64,000 nucleotides of DNA from Halobacillus sp. A1 (GCF_024189295.1 NZ_JAIZEN010000008.1:62001-126000), one strand, 5' to 3'. Counted from the stretch's first letter, positions 9,334 to 18,275 are shown. Made by a program: numbers and translations. Notes: generated from the sequence alone by a model not told the origin.

Positions 9334-9447
9334 TTTCGAGAAGCACATCTATAGTGAGGGGCGGCAGGCAATGGGGAGGCTCACTGCGCTCCCACGGAAA
9401 GCGAGCCATTCCCCGCCGCCCTGATCCACTTACCAAATATCTCGAAA
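9334..9447. repeat. Nested inverted repeat with part of the core deleted
   Basis: Outer arms tttcgaga (9334-9341) and tctcgaaa (9440-9447). Inner ggggcggc...ccccgccgcc arms are present, but half of the core (the CAGGAGTCTC side) is missing. It is the second copy in the same divergent intergenic region. Confidence 0.8.
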
Positions 9448-9531
9448 TCAAAAATCAGCGTTTACGATATATAATAATATATCTATCCCGTTTGCTTGAA
9501 CAATTTAATCATCTGCCATATACTTGATTAA

Positions 9532-9546
9532 TGATAATGATTCTCA
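9532..9546 (+). promoter_or_regulatory. Fur box for the permease operon
   Basis: TGATAATGATTCTCA matches TGATAATnATTATCA at 14 of 15 positions. It lies 51 bp before the GTG start at 9598 and overlaps the expected promoter. Confidence 0.9.
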
Positions 9547-9597
9547 ATATATAATGTATATAATGGTTTATAAGCTTTCAGAGAGGGTTGAATAAAA

Positions 9598-10632
9598 GTG
9601 GCTCAGTCAGATGAACTAAAAACAGAACAGCTGCCTAAGCGAATAGGGAGAGCTGCTTTTATATTTATTTTTTCTTGTATAGGACTAGTTTTCTCGCTGG
9701 GAGCGTCAGTGGCTTTCGGTGTTTCAGATATTGAATTGTCTACAGTGTGGCAGGCGGTTGTTGCCTTCGATCCAGCACAAACAAATCATCAAGTGATTCA
9801 GGAATTACGTCTGCCCCGAGCGGTAGGGGCTGCTTTAGTAGGAAGCTTTCTTGCTGTTTCCGGGGCAGTCATGCAAGGGTTAACGAGAAATCCTTTAGCT
9901 TCACCTTCAGTCATGGGGGTCACCCACGGGGCGGCTTTTGCTTTGATTGTGGCGCTGGTGTTTTTTCCGTCTTTATCAAATATAGGGATGACGTTTGCCT
10001 CATTTATAGGAGCTGGGCTGGCCGTTCTACTGGTTTTTACGGTCGGTTCTTTTTCAAGTGGAGGACTCACGCCTGTCAAACTTGCTTTAGCGGGGGTGGC
10101 TATTGGCGGAATGCTCAGTTCTTTGTCGACGGCAATCTCTTTGCATTTCCAAGTGGCTAAGCAGATGAGCTTCTGGTATGCTGGCGGATTAGCAAATACA
10201 GACTGGACTTCGGTCCAGATTCTTCTCGTTGCCGGGGGAATTGGATTGGTGATCGCCATCGCTATTTCCAAGGCGATGACTGTACTTAGTCTCGGAGAAG
10301 ATGTTTCCAAGGGGTTAGGACAGAATACGATTCTCGTTAAATCTCTTGGTGTCGTTGTTGTCTTTTTGTTATCTGGAGCCGCAGTGTCGGTTGCGGGAAC
10401 TGTAGGGTTTATCGGGCTCGTCATTCCTCATATTTCACGTTTTTTGGTAGGGGCGGATTATCGCCTGATTATCCCGGTCTCTGCCGTTCTGGGAGGGTGG
10501 CTCCTGGTAGCGGCTGATACTGGTGCTCGTCTAGTTAACGCTCCGTACGAAACACCGGTGGGTGCGATTACAGCATTTATTGGAGTGCCTTTCTTCCTTT
10601 ATTTAGCGCGTGGGAATAGGGGGAATATGTGA
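9598..10632 (+). CDS. Iron-siderophore ABC permease, FecCD family (YfiZ-like)
   Basis: A 344-residue integral membrane protein with about nine to ten membrane segments and the FecCD signatures ELRLPRAVGAALVG, SGAVMQGLTRNPLASP and GFIGLVIPHISR, the last being the ATPase-coupling region. It forms a heterodimer with the next gene product. The start is GTG behind GAGAGGG. It is transcribed from a Fur-boxed promoter. No ATPase gene follows, as in the Bacillus subtilis Yfi system, which uses a shared ATPase encoded elsewhere. Confidence 0.9.
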   Translation: MAQSDELKTEQLPKRIGRAAFIFIFSCIGLVFSLGASVAFGVSDIELSTVWQAVVAFDPAQTNHQVIQELRLPRAVGAALVGSFLAVSGAVMQGLTRNPLASPSVMGVTHGAAFALIVALVFFPSLSNIGMTFASFIGAGLAVLLVFTVGSFSSGGLTPVKLALAGVAIGGMLSSLSTAISLHFQVAKQMSFWYAGGLANTDWTSVQILLVAGGIGLVIAIAISKAMTVLSLGEDVSKGLGQNTILVKSLGVVVVFLLSGAAVSVAGTVGFIGLVIPHISRFLVGADYRLIIPVSAVLGGWLLVAADTGARLVNAPYETPVGAITAFIGVPFFLYLARGNRGNM

Positions 10633-11642
10633 TGGGGCAAGCTCGTTATCGTTTTACAGCCTGGATGACAGGTTTGCTGTTCCTTATTATAGGGATTTTA
10701 TTGATTAGCTTGAATATGGGCCCTGTCCAAATCAGCCCAGGTGACGTTTTTCAAACATTTATTGGTGAAGGCAGTGCTAGAGAAGAACTGGTTTTGTTCA
10801 ATTTTAGACTGCCTGGGATTGTAATTGCCATATTCGTTGGGATGGCGCTCAGTCTTTCGGGAGCTATTTTACAAGGGGTCACGAAAAATGGTTTGGCTGA
10901 CCCCGGTATTCTAGGTATAAATTCGGGAGCAGGACTGGTCGTCGTGCTGTATATTTTCCTTTTTCAATCCTCGATGAGTTCCTTGAGCGGATGGGGGATT
11001 TATCTCCTGCCAGTATCTGCGTTATTAGGGGCATTTATAGCGGCCGCTATCATTTATGCGCTGGCATGGAAGAAAGGTGTGGAGCCGATACGGCTTATTT
11101 TGGTTGGTATTGGCGTAAATGCAGGGTTTGGAGCCGGGTTGATTTTATTCCAAGTACAAATGAATCCTCAAGATTTCATGCAGGCTATGGTGTGGCTTTC
11201 TGGAGATATATGGAGCGCCAACTGGCATTTCGTTTCTGCTGTAGTACCGGGCATCATTTTATTGATCATTTACGCTTTATTTAAATCCTCGGCTCTTAAT
11301 GTTTTGAATTTGGGTGATGACTTAGCCATGGGGCTTGGAGCTCCTGTAGAAAAAGAAAGGTTAATCCTGCTTGTGATCGCCGTCGGCCTTGCCGGCTTGT
11401 CAGTTGCAGCAGCAGGAGGGATCGCATTTCTCGGGCTGGTCGCTCCTCATATTGCGCGCCGTGTTGTCGGACCTAAACATCAGGTGATGCTGCCTGTATC
11501 CACATTGCTAGGAGCTGCTATTTTACTGGCAGCAGATACTATTGGAAGTAATATCATTGCACCAGCAGAGATTCCGGTCGGGATTGTCGTAACCATAGTT
11601 AGTACACCTTATTTCGTCTATTTATTAATGAAAACAGCGTAA
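10629..11642 (+). CDS. Iron-siderophore ABC permease, FecCD family (YfhA-like)
   Basis: A 337-residue membrane protein, paralogous to the preceding permease, with NFRLPGIVIAIFVGMALSLS, GAILQGVTKNGLADP and GLVAPHIARRVVG motifs. Its start overlaps the previous stop by 4 bp, which implies translational coupling and 1:1 assembly. The two permeases plus the lipoprotein at 7958-8920 make a hydroxamate-type uptake system lacking only its ATPase. Confidence 0.9.
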   Translation: MMGQARYRFTAWMTGLLFLIIGILLISLNMGPVQISPGDVFQTFIGEGSAREELVLFNFRLPGIVIAIFVGMALSLSGAILQGVTKNGLADPGILGINSGAGLVVVLYIFLFQSSMSSLSGWGIYLLPVSALLGAFIAAAIIYALAWKKGVEPIRLILVGIGVNAGFGAGLILFQVQMNPQDFMQAMVWLSGDIWSANWHFVSAVVPGIILLIIYALFKSSALNVLNLGDDLAMGLGAPVEKERLILLVIAVGLAGLSVAAAGGIAFLGLVAPHIARRVVGPKHQVMLPVSTLLGAAILLAADTIGSNIIAPAEIPVGIVVTIVSTPYFVYLLMKTA

Positions 11643-11654
11643 GGAGAGAATTGT

Positions 11655-12635
11655 ATGAATGAAACATTCGATGTAACAGTCATTGGCGGAGGAACGACAG
11701 GGCTTTATACCGCATTTTATTGCGGGATGCGTGATATGAAAACAAAAGTGATTGAGTACCAGCCGCACCTGGGCGGTAAAGTTTCTTTCTTTTATCCAGA
11801 AAAAAAACTTTATGACGTAGGTGGTTTTCCTGGTGTGACAGGTGAAGACTTGGTAGCGAATGTAGAGGAACAAGCGCTGAGTATTCAACCTGCTATTGTA
11901 ACAGGGGAGAAGATTGAATCGATTGAGAAGCTCCAGAACGATACTTTTGCTCTAACCTCCACGAACGGTGAGAAGCATTTTTCGAAAACTATTATTGTGG
12001 CTTCAGGTTTAGGTTCTTTTGATATGCAGCCTTTGCAAGTGAAAGGCAGTGATGCTTATGAGGGCAAACACATTCATTATACGATTCAGCAATTGAATCA
12101 GTACGCTGGGAAAAAAACAGCCGTCGTATCCGACAGCAGGGTAGGAATTGATTGGGCGTTAGCTCTAGAGAAAGTGGCTTCAGAAGTCCATATCATCAAT
12201 CATGGCAGTGATTTCAAATCAGTTTATGAACAGGATGTTGAAAAGCTGGAACAATCCTCGGTATATATCCACAGAAACTCGAAAGTAACAGAACTCACAG
12301 GATCATCAACGGAATTAAAGGGCATGACTTTGAACGATGGTCAAGAAATTGCAGTGGATGATATTCTCGTATATGAAGGGTTGAAAATTGATAAGAGTTT
12401 ATATGATCAATGGGGGCTTTCTACAGATAAAGGACGTATCCCTGTAGAGAGTGACATGAGTACAAATATTAAGGGGATATATGCCGCTGGTGACGCTGTC
12501 GTTTATCCTCACAAAACGATGCTGATCGGCTCGGGGTTTTCTGAAGCTATGACGGCAGTCAATGGGGCAAAAAAACATATTGATCCTAAGGCTAAATCAC
12601 AAGTTTATAGTACAGTGATCTATAAACACTCGTAA
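11655..12635 (+). CDS. Ferredoxin-NADP reductase-like flavoprotein (YcgT/YumC-like)
   Basis: A 326-residue protein of the thioredoxin-reductase-like ferredoxin-NADP reductase family: N-terminal FAD motif VIGGGTTGLYTAFYC, LGGKVSFFYPEK, and a C-terminal IYAAGDAV flavin motif. There is no CxxC, so it is not thioredoxin reductase. The NADPH motif is unusual: the GGGDSA region reads VVSDSRVGIDWAL, and the HRR phosphate-binding segment is NHGSD. It is the third gene of the Fur-controlled operon, 12 bp after the permease with GGAGAG before its ATG, so it probably supplies electrons for iron release from siderophores (inference). Confidence 0.83.
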   Translation: MNETFDVTVIGGGTTGLYTAFYCGMRDMKTKVIEYQPHLGGKVSFFYPEKKLYDVGGFPGVTGEDLVANVEEQALSIQPAIVTGEKIESIEKLQNDTFALTSTNGEKHFSKTIIVASGLGSFDMQPLQVKGSDAYEGKHIHYTIQQLNQYAGKKTAVVSDSRVGIDWALALEKVASEVHIINHGSDFKSVYEQDVEKLEQSSVYIHRNSKVTELTGSSTELKGMTLNDGQEIAVDDILVYEGLKIDKSLYDQWGLSTDKGRIPVESDMSTNIKGIYAAGDAVVYPHKTMLIGSGFSEAMTAVNGAKKHIDPKAKSQVYSTVIYKHS

Positions 12636-12644
12636 AATGAAACT

Positions 12645-12672
12645 AAAAACCGCCCGGGCAGGCGGTTTTTTA
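12645..12672. terminator. Bidirectional terminator between convergent genes
   Basis: GC-rich stem accgcc/ggcggt with A-run on the left and T-run on the right, serving the flavoprotein gene (+) and the DUF4385 gene (-). Confidence 0.85.
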
Positions 12673-12674
12673 AA

Positions 12675-13121
12675 TTATCCATATTTCTTTTGATGTTGCT
12701 TTTTTCTTTTGAGGTACTCTTCATCTTCCCGAGCTTTTATCCATTTCTCTTCGAAAATTTCAGCGGATTCCGCTTTTTCTTCATCGATGTCCCTTTCGTT
12801 AACCTCGCCGTGCTTATCATATTTTTTTCCGCCTTTATAATTGGCATATCGGCGAGAGCGGGTGTACCCCATCTGAAGAAATTTTCTGGCCATATCCATC
12901 CCGACAAAATCTTCCTCTTTTTTATAATCAAGAAACATCTCATAAATTTTTTGTGAAGATTGTTCAGCGATCTTGGGGGTTTTGAATCTCCAATGTTCCA
13001 GGATTTCACTTTTATACGGCTCCACCATAAGCACCCCTTGTTCGCCGCGGCCGACACGGTATTTCTCAGGGTTTTTTCTGAAGTCAATGTTTTTAAAGTC
13101 CATCGAGTAATCAAAAGCCAT
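12675..13121 (-). CDS. DUF4385 family protein
   Basis: A 148-residue soluble, charged protein matching the DUF4385 pattern (AFDYSMDFKNIDFRKNPEKYRVG, RGEQGVLMVEPYKSEIL, FVGMDMARKFLQMGYTR). The function is unknown in all members. It follows glutaminase by 15 bp in the same direction and is likely co-transcribed with it; AAGGAGGGCAG precedes the ATG. The C-terminus is Lys/Glu rich, with no membrane segment or signal. Confidence 0.85.
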   Translation of the reverse strand: MAFDYSMDFKNIDFRKNPEKYRVGRGEQGVLMVEPYKSEILEHWRFKTPKIAEQSSQKIYEMFLDYKKEEDFVGMDMARKFLQMGYTRSRRYANYKGGKKYDKHGEVNERDIDEEKAESAEIFEEKWIKAREDEEYLKRKKQHQKKYG

Positions 13122-13136
13122 TCATCTGCCCTCCTT

Positions 13137-14081
13137 TTACTTCGTGTTTTCTATTCCGAACATATTTAAGTTCAAGTCCTTCGAAAGCTTCTTGATTAAT
13201 GCTCCGCCAGCCGTACTATTTCCTTTATCATCAATTGCTGGAGCTACGACGCCTATGCCCATCACACCAGGGACAGAGCCTATGATTGTGCCGGACACTC
13301 CACTTTTACATGGAAAGCCAACTTCAACAGCGTAATGTCCTGAAGCATTATACATTCCGGACGTCAGCATGATCGCTTTTACTGTGCGAAGGTGATGTGC
13401 TGGAATAAGGGTATTGCCATCAGGGTCAATCCCGCCTCGCGCTAAAAACAAACCGACTCTCGCTAGATCTTCAGCGCACATCATGACGGAGTTCATGCGG
13501 AAATAAAGGTCGAGAGCTTCTTCCACATCGGTGACGATGGTGCCAGTGCTTTGCATAAAGTAAGCTAATGACCGGTTTCTCGCACCATTAGCGATTTCCG
13601 ACTTGTACACCGTTTCATCCATTTGAAGGTCGTCATTTTCTGTGATATCTCTTAAAAACGTTAAATATCGCTCAAATCGATTTTTAACGCTTTGGCCTTT
13701 TATGAGCGAAGCAATGGAAATGGCACCTGCATTGATCATCGGATTGAACGGCTTATCGGAACCTGGAGCTTCCAAAGTAGAAATTGAGTTGAAAAAATCT
13801 CCCATAGGTTCCATCCCGACCGTTTGAAACACTCGTTCTTTTCCAAAGTCCTCAAGAGCCAGCATGAGCCCGATGATTTTCGACGTGCTTTGCATAGGTA
13901 CATATTGATTGTAATCACCCGCGCGGTATATTTTGAAATCAGGGGTTATAATCGTGACCCCGAGCAATTCTTTCATCGTATCATCAAATGTGGGCAGGGT
14001 TGTGTTGACTGATCCGTTTGCAGCAAATGGTCTGCTGTCCTCTATAGCTTCTTCAAGATATTGTGTGCTTAGCTTAGTCAT
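13137..14081 (-). CDS. glsA: Glutaminase
   Basis: A 314-residue serine-dependent glutaminase of the beta-lactamase fold. The catalytic SxxK is S65-T-S-K68 in PMQSTSKIIG; other family blocks are PFNPMINAGAI, MCAEDLARVGLFLARGG and FPCKSGVSGTIIG. It hydrolyses glutamine to glutamate and ammonia in the cytoplasm, a source of glutamate as an osmolyte in halophiles (inference). The segment after SRPFAANG diverges from the usual KVADYIPEL sequence. AAGGGG precedes the ATG. Confidence 0.95.
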   Translation of the reverse strand: MTKLSTQYLEEAIEDSRPFAANGSVNTTLPTFDDTMKELLGVTIITPDFKIYRAGDYNQYVPMQSTSKIIGLMLALEDFGKERVFQTVGMEPMGDFFNSISTLEAPGSDKPFNPMINAGAISIASLIKGQSVKNRFERYLTFLRDITENDDLQMDETVYKSEIANGARNRSLAYFMQSTGTIVTDVEEALDLYFRMNSVMMCAEDLARVGLFLARGGIDPDGNTLIPAHHLRTVKAIMLTSGMYNASGHYAVEVGFPCKSGVSGTIIGSVPGVMGIGVVAPAIDDKGNSTAGGALIKKLSKDLNLNMFGIENTK

Positions 14082-14184
14082 AAAAGTTCCCCTTCGAAAT
14101 GTAGTAGTTTTATGTACCCTGAATCTGGAGACACGTAAACTTGCTGATGTCCAGTTGGAGACAGAACAAGCTTAAAGTAGGTAG

Positions 14185-14219
14185 TAAAAAAAGGATAAGG
14201 CTTTTTCGCCTCATCCTTT
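14185..14219 (-). terminator. Terminator of cydAB
   Basis: Eleven-bp stem (14191-14201 with 14208-14218, one mismatch), followed on the minus strand by a T-run, directly after the cydB stop. It leaves no room for a CydS/CydX small subunit gene behind cydB. Confidence 0.88.
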
Positions 14220-14220
14220 C

Positions 14221-15246
14221 CTATTGTTGTTTTAAGTACCTTTGGTCTTTTAAGAATAACCTCCAGAACAAAATGAAGGCAGGCACCAGGATTGCAAAAC
14301 CAGCCGCATATACGACCAACAATTTATAAAAAATCGATGGGTCTGTAAAACTGTCTGCTATTGTTAAATCAGGATAAATCAAATAAGGGAGATGAGCCAA
14401 CCCATAAGCATATATGGCGATTCCATATTGAATAATGATGAAAGTCATGGCAAGACGGGCAAGTCCCTTACGTCCATGCTTTGATTTAATATACAGGGAA
14501 GCGTATCCCAGAATGAAGAATCCAACCGACAAACCGAACCAGACAGGATTGGCTTCTATATTGTCTACGAGCCAGGAAGCTTCTTCAGGCATTGTTCCAA
14601 TTGTCAGCATCGCAATAGCTATTGAAATGGGACCCAGCCATAAAGCATGCTTGCGGTACGTATGATAAGCAGACCAATCCTCTGCTTCCTTAGAATAGTC
14701 CATAAGAAAGACAGCCGAGATGAACAGTTCTGTAGTCAATCCGAACGCGATGTGCATGTACAAGGTAGGGTGCGCCAGCAATTTTCCGTAAAGCAGCTGA
14801 GGGTAATCATCAACGAATTCGACAAACCCTCCGAGCGTAATGGGAAGCATACTGACTAAAAGAGCGGGAATGATCAGGCCTGTGATACCTGAAGTTATTC
14901 TTAAGATATTTTGATATCTGTTGGCGTGATTGGCGAAGACCATAAACGTTGTACGAATGGTTAATAACAGCAGACCCAACCCTACAGGAACGAGCAGCAA
15001 ACTGCTTAGCATCGTCGTAGCGAACGGGAAAAAACTGACAAGTGCTACGACGAAAATAACAAAAAATACGTTTGTCACTTCCCAAGTAGGTGATAGGAAA
15101 CGGTTCGCGATCTGTCCTGCGTTGGTACGGTCATCTTTTCCGTAAATCATCCCCCAGAACCCTGCGCCGAAATCTAAAGAGCCAAGCATGGCATAGATGA
15201 ATAAAAGGCTCCATAAAATTGTAATAGCGAGCGTAGATGCTTCCAA
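14221..15246 (-). CDS. cydB: Cytochrome bd-type ubiquinol oxidase subunit II
   Basis: A 341-residue polytopic protein with the CydB N-terminus (ITILWSLLFIYAMLGSLDFGAGFW), FLSPTWEVTNVFFV and further membrane helices. It forms the heterodimeric quinol oxidase with the upstream CydA, reducing oxygen to water without proton pumping. The start is TTG behind GAAAGGAGGAAGC, 84 bp downstream of cydA. No cydCD assembly genes are nearby. Confidence 0.92.
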   Translation of the reverse strand: MEASTLAITILWSLLFIYAMLGSLDFGAGFWGMIYGKDDRTNAGQIANRFLSPTWEVTNVFFVIFVVALVSFFPFATTMLSSLLLVPVGLGLLLLTIRTTFMVFANHANRYQNILRITSGITGLIIPALLVSMLPITLGGFVEFVDDYPQLLYGKLLAHPTLYMHIAFGLTTELFISAVFLMDYSKEAEDWSAYHTYRKHALWLGPISIAIAMLTIGTMPEEASWLVDNIEANPVWFGLSVGFFILGYASLYIKSKHGRKGLARLAMTFIIIQYGIAIYAYGLAHLPYLIYPDLTIADSFTDPSIFYKLLVVYAAGFAILVPAFILFWRLFLKDQRYLKQQ

Positions 15247-15330
15247 ATTAGCTTCCTCCTTTCTGATAAGGTTGTTATCCCTGAAACTGCACCTTACTTA
15301 TAAGTGAGACTGATAAGTATTGGGCGGATG

Positions 15331-16656
15331 TCATTGTGCAGCCAGGTCCTTCTCGACAGGGTTTCTTTTGAAGTAGTACCTCATCACAAACCCGGTGACG
15401 AATAATAAAACGACATATAAAGTCAAAAAAGTGAAAAGCAATATGCTGACGCTGCTTGATTTAGTAGCAGCATCGGCTGTAGGAAGGACGTCCGTAATCG
15501 TCCAAGGCTGACGCCCAATGCAGCTGAAGCACCAGCCAGCTTCTATGGCAATGACGGATAACGGCCCGCCCACAACGAGCAGGCCAAGCATCCAGCCGGG
15601 AAAATCTTTTTTTAATACAACCTTCCAAAAAAGAGCTAGAAAAGATAGGGCGATTAATAATGTACCTATGCCGACCATCACATTGAACAAAATGTGGACA
15701 TAGAGCGGCGGCCATAGTTCTTCAGGGAATTCATTCAAACCGATTACTTCCGTATCGAATCGGTCTCCTGCAAGAAAACTTAGAGCGTACGGTATTTCAA
15801 TGGCATATTTCACTCTTCCATCTTCTAAAGAGGTGTAACCTCCGACAGATAGGGGTGCGTATGTCGTCGTTTCAAACAATCCTTCCGCGGCTGCTAACTT
15901 TCTAGGGTTTTGTTCGTGCAGCATTTGTGCGGTTTCGTGTCCGTTGATCGCTGTGCCTAATGACATGGCGGCTCCGAAATATAAGGAAATCATAAGAGCT
16001 TTCTTATGGTAAGCCCTTTCTTCATTTGATATATGACGTTTCATTAATCGTATGGCTGCAATAGAGGCCACAAGAAACGCGACGGTCATGTAAGCTGACA
16101 GTGTGACGTGTATAGCTGTCACGACGAAGCTTGGGTTGAAAAATGCTTCCATTACATTCACATTTATAATGGCTCCCGATTCAGTCATTTCAAAGCCAGC
16201 CGGGGTGTTCATCCAGGCATGGACATCGGTAATTAGGATTGCAGAGGCGGTGGCCCCCATCGCTACAAAGAAAATACTGAGTACGCGAAGCCCTTGAGGC
16301 AAGCGATCTGCAGCATACAAATAAATCGACATAAAAACGGCTTCAATCAAGAAAGCGAATATTTCTAACTGAAAGGGAAGGGATATGACCTGCCCGACAA
16401 TTTCCATGAAATTCGGAAAAAGCAAGGATAGCAGCACGGCTACAATGGTACCTGACGCAATCGACACAGCTAACAGTATGGCAAAACCTTTCGTCCATCG
16501 TCTGGCCATTAAAGCATAATCTTTATCCTTCTTGATCCAATACATGATCTCAGCGAGTATGATCATAATGGGGAGGCCGACACCAATTGTTGCATAAATG
16601 ATGTGAAAACCCATTGATGAACCGAACAAGACTCGAGACATGACTACAATATCCAT
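15331..16656 (-). CDS. cydA: Cytochrome bd-type ubiquinol oxidase subunit I
   Basis: A 441-residue subunit I of the short Q-loop (CioA/YthA-like) type. Expected ligands are visible: His18 (MGFHII), Glu98 and Glu105 (QLEIFAFLIEAVF), His183 (AIHVTLSAYM) and Met327 (FNVMVGIG). In the GRQPW motif (381-385) the position normally held by a conserved Glu two residues before is Cys379 (GWCFSCIGRQPW). This type often lacks heme d and resists cyanide (family knowledge; not provable here). GAGGTGA precedes the ATG; an inverted repeat lies just upstream. Confidence 0.93.
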   Translation of the reverse strand: MDIVVMSRVLFGSSMGFHIIYATIGVGLPIMIILAEIMYWIKKDKDYALMARRWTKGFAILLAVSIASGTIVAVLLSLLFPNFMEIVGQVISLPFQLEIFAFLIEAVFMSIYLYAADRLPQGLRVLSIFFVAMGATASAILITDVHAWMNTPAGFEMTESGAIINVNVMEAFFNPSFVVTAIHVTLSAYMTVAFLVASIAAIRLMKRHISNEERAYHKKALMISLYFGAAMSLGTAINGHETAQMLHEQNPRKLAAAEGLFETTTYAPLSVGGYTSLEDGRVKYAIEIPYALSFLAGDRFDTEVIGLNEFPEELWPPLYVHILFNVMVGIGTLLIALSFLALFWKVVLKKDFPGWMLGLLVVGGPLSVIAIEAGWCFSCIGRQPWTITDVLPTADAATKSSSVSILLFTFLTLYVVLLFVTGFVMRYYFKRNPVEKDLAAQ

Positions 16657-16671
16657 TACGTCACCTCATAG

Positions 16672-16686
16672 TTTGTGTTTCACAAA
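16672..16686 (-). promoter_or_regulatory. Inverted repeat in the cydA leader
   Basis: Perfect 6-3-6 inverted repeat TTTGTG-TTT-CACAAA, 16 bp before the cydA start. The half site resembles the Rex half site TTGTGA, but the spacing is shorter than a classical Rex box, so the regulator is not assigned. Confidence 0.4.
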
Positions 16687-16731
16687 TATATCTAGAATCA
16701 TCCTGTCCTAAATGAAATGAAAATAAACATG

Positions 16732-16760
16732 AAAAAACCCGCAGTCTACGAAGCTGCAGG
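16732..16760 (-). terminator. Terminator of the broken methyltransferase gene
   Basis: Stem cctgcag/ctgcggg with one G-T pair, then six T on the minus strand, directly after the stop at 16767. Confidence 0.8.
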
Positions 16761-16766
16761 TGATGA

Positions 16767-17531
16767 TCATTTTTGGCATAGAACCATCCATTCATCAATG
16801 GTGAATTCAGTAATCTGGTCTCCATCTCTTTGTATATTAAAATGTTTTTTATTGGATTCAGAGGCTTTCAGAAAATAGTCTTGTACAGCCCGTACGCCTT
16901 TCTCGTCCGTGGTGCGGCGGGCCCACTCAGGAAAAGGCAGCTTTTTCTTCCTTGAAAGGTCATTGATTAAGGAAAGTTTATGTTTGTTCAATAACCTCTT
17001 CCATTCAGAGATCTGTAAAGCTCGACAGTGACTGGGGTCACGCATTTTTTCAAAAGTATTGTAAAAGCGGTCAAGTTCTCTATCTTCCGCAGCTACATTA
17101 TCAATCATTAAAAACAGGCCGCCCGTTTTTAGAACTCTTTCAACTTCCTTAATAAACAGAGCAGGTTCAGGGAAGTGGTGAGGGGCGATACGACATGTTA
17201 CGGCATCGAAGGTTTCTTCAATAAAAGGCAATTCTTCTGCGTCCGCAGCAACATAATGAATATTTGGAAAGCTCTATAAGTGACTGGCTGTGTTTGCGAG
17301 CATTTCTTTTGTAAGATCTGTAGCGAAGACGGTGTGCACATCAGGACTGAGCTGTCTGGCTACATGTCCGCCCCCGGTAGCGATATCAAGGACATTCCAT
17401 TCGGATTTCGGTTTCAGCCACTCAGTAATCAAATCCAGATCCGATTGGTTGTTGTGTGTAGCGCTCGTGAAATATGATTCTTTACTTTTGGAAAACGTTT
17501 CCTGAACCTTACGTTTAATAGAGTCAGACAT
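16767..17531 (-). pseudogene. Class I SAM methyltransferase interrupted by an in-frame TAG
   Basis: The reading frame starting at the ATG at 17531 (AGCAGGTG upstream) encodes a YcgJ/UbiE-like methyltransferase with motif I NVLDIATGGGHVA. It meets TAG at 17274-17276 after MLANTASHL and continues in the same frame with SFPNIHYVAADAEELPF and motif IV FDAVTCRIAPHHFPEP through to 16767. No frameshift is needed: one base change (probably AAG to TAG) separates it from an intact 254-residue protein. The downstream part could start only from a weak TTG at 17231 and would lack the SAM-binding loop. It may be a real nonsense mutation, a sequencing error or an amber-suppressed gene. Confidence 0.85.
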
Positions 17532-17643
17532 TATACGCACCTGCTTTCATTTTGATGAGGTACTTTCATTATACGTGAGGTGGTGTGATAAGAAGAATAC
17601 CGAATAATGATCACAAATGATAAGTTGAATTTATATCAATGGT

Positions 17644-17937
17644 TATGTTAAAGGGGGGTGTTGAATTGATAAGTGAGTTATCCAACAATTTGGCAGGATA
17701 CTTGAAGACTTGATTTCGAGATATTTGATGAGAGGATCAGGGCGGCGGGGAATGGCTCGCTTTCCGTGGGAGCGCGGTGAGCTTCCTCGGACGTCCCGTC
17801 CTGCGGGATCTCACCAAGCACTCTCTTCCCACAGGAGTCTCCCCATTCCCCGCCGCCCCTTACTATAGATGTGCTTCTCGAAATCCAATTAATAAGAAAA
17901 TTTTTAATTAAAGAGGGAGAATAACACCCCAGTTCAA
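17644..17937. repeat. Full-length nested inverted repeat with terminal inverted repeats
   Basis: Terminal pair tatgttaaaggggggtgtt (17644-17662) and aataacaccccagttcaac (17919-17937), outer arms tttcgaga (17714-17721) and tctcgaaa (17876-17883), perfect 16-bp inner arms gggcggcggggaatgg (17740-17755, 17843-17858) and the conserved core. It is one of the most complete members in the window. Confidence 0.9.
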
Positions 17938-18275
17938 CGGTTGAATTGTTCTATTGTAAAACTCCACAATTTTAATTTAGTATACTTGCCTTCCTGTGCA
18001 AGGTTGATAAGAAAATTCAGACATTCCAATCCTTTCTCAATTCAACACATAGCGGTAAGGAATCATCGAATCCCTCCGTTCTTCTTGTTTCTTTATCTCC
18101 GGCATCTCATTCCAGTTACGAAGTAAGCGAAAAAAGTACCGCTTTCACTAAGAAGAAGCAGTTTTCAATCCTCTGTTCTTTCGGATTAAGAGCTTTATAG
18201 AAAAGTTTTGCAACCTGAGATACTTGGACAGAGAATCTGCGTACTAACAGAAATGTTTGCTTTTTCTTGAAGCGG
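17938..18275. other. Intergenic stretch without recognisable content
   Basis: AT-rich DNA between two repeat copies. A 61-codon open frame exists on the plus strand but has no ribosome binding site, no recognisable family and poor coding character. I see no gene, terminator or RNA here. Confidence 0.5.

Noticed and set aside
14082-14220. A CydS/CydX small subunit gene behind cydB
   Set aside because: The terminator directly follows the cydB stop and no short hydrophobic frame with a ribosome site is present.
16672-16686. A canonical Rex box upstream of cydA
   Set aside because: The half sites resemble Rex but the three-base spacing is too short for the consensus, so only an unassigned inverted repeat is reported.
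17941-18126. 61-codon open frame between two repeats
   Set aside because: No start signal and no coding character; probably chance.
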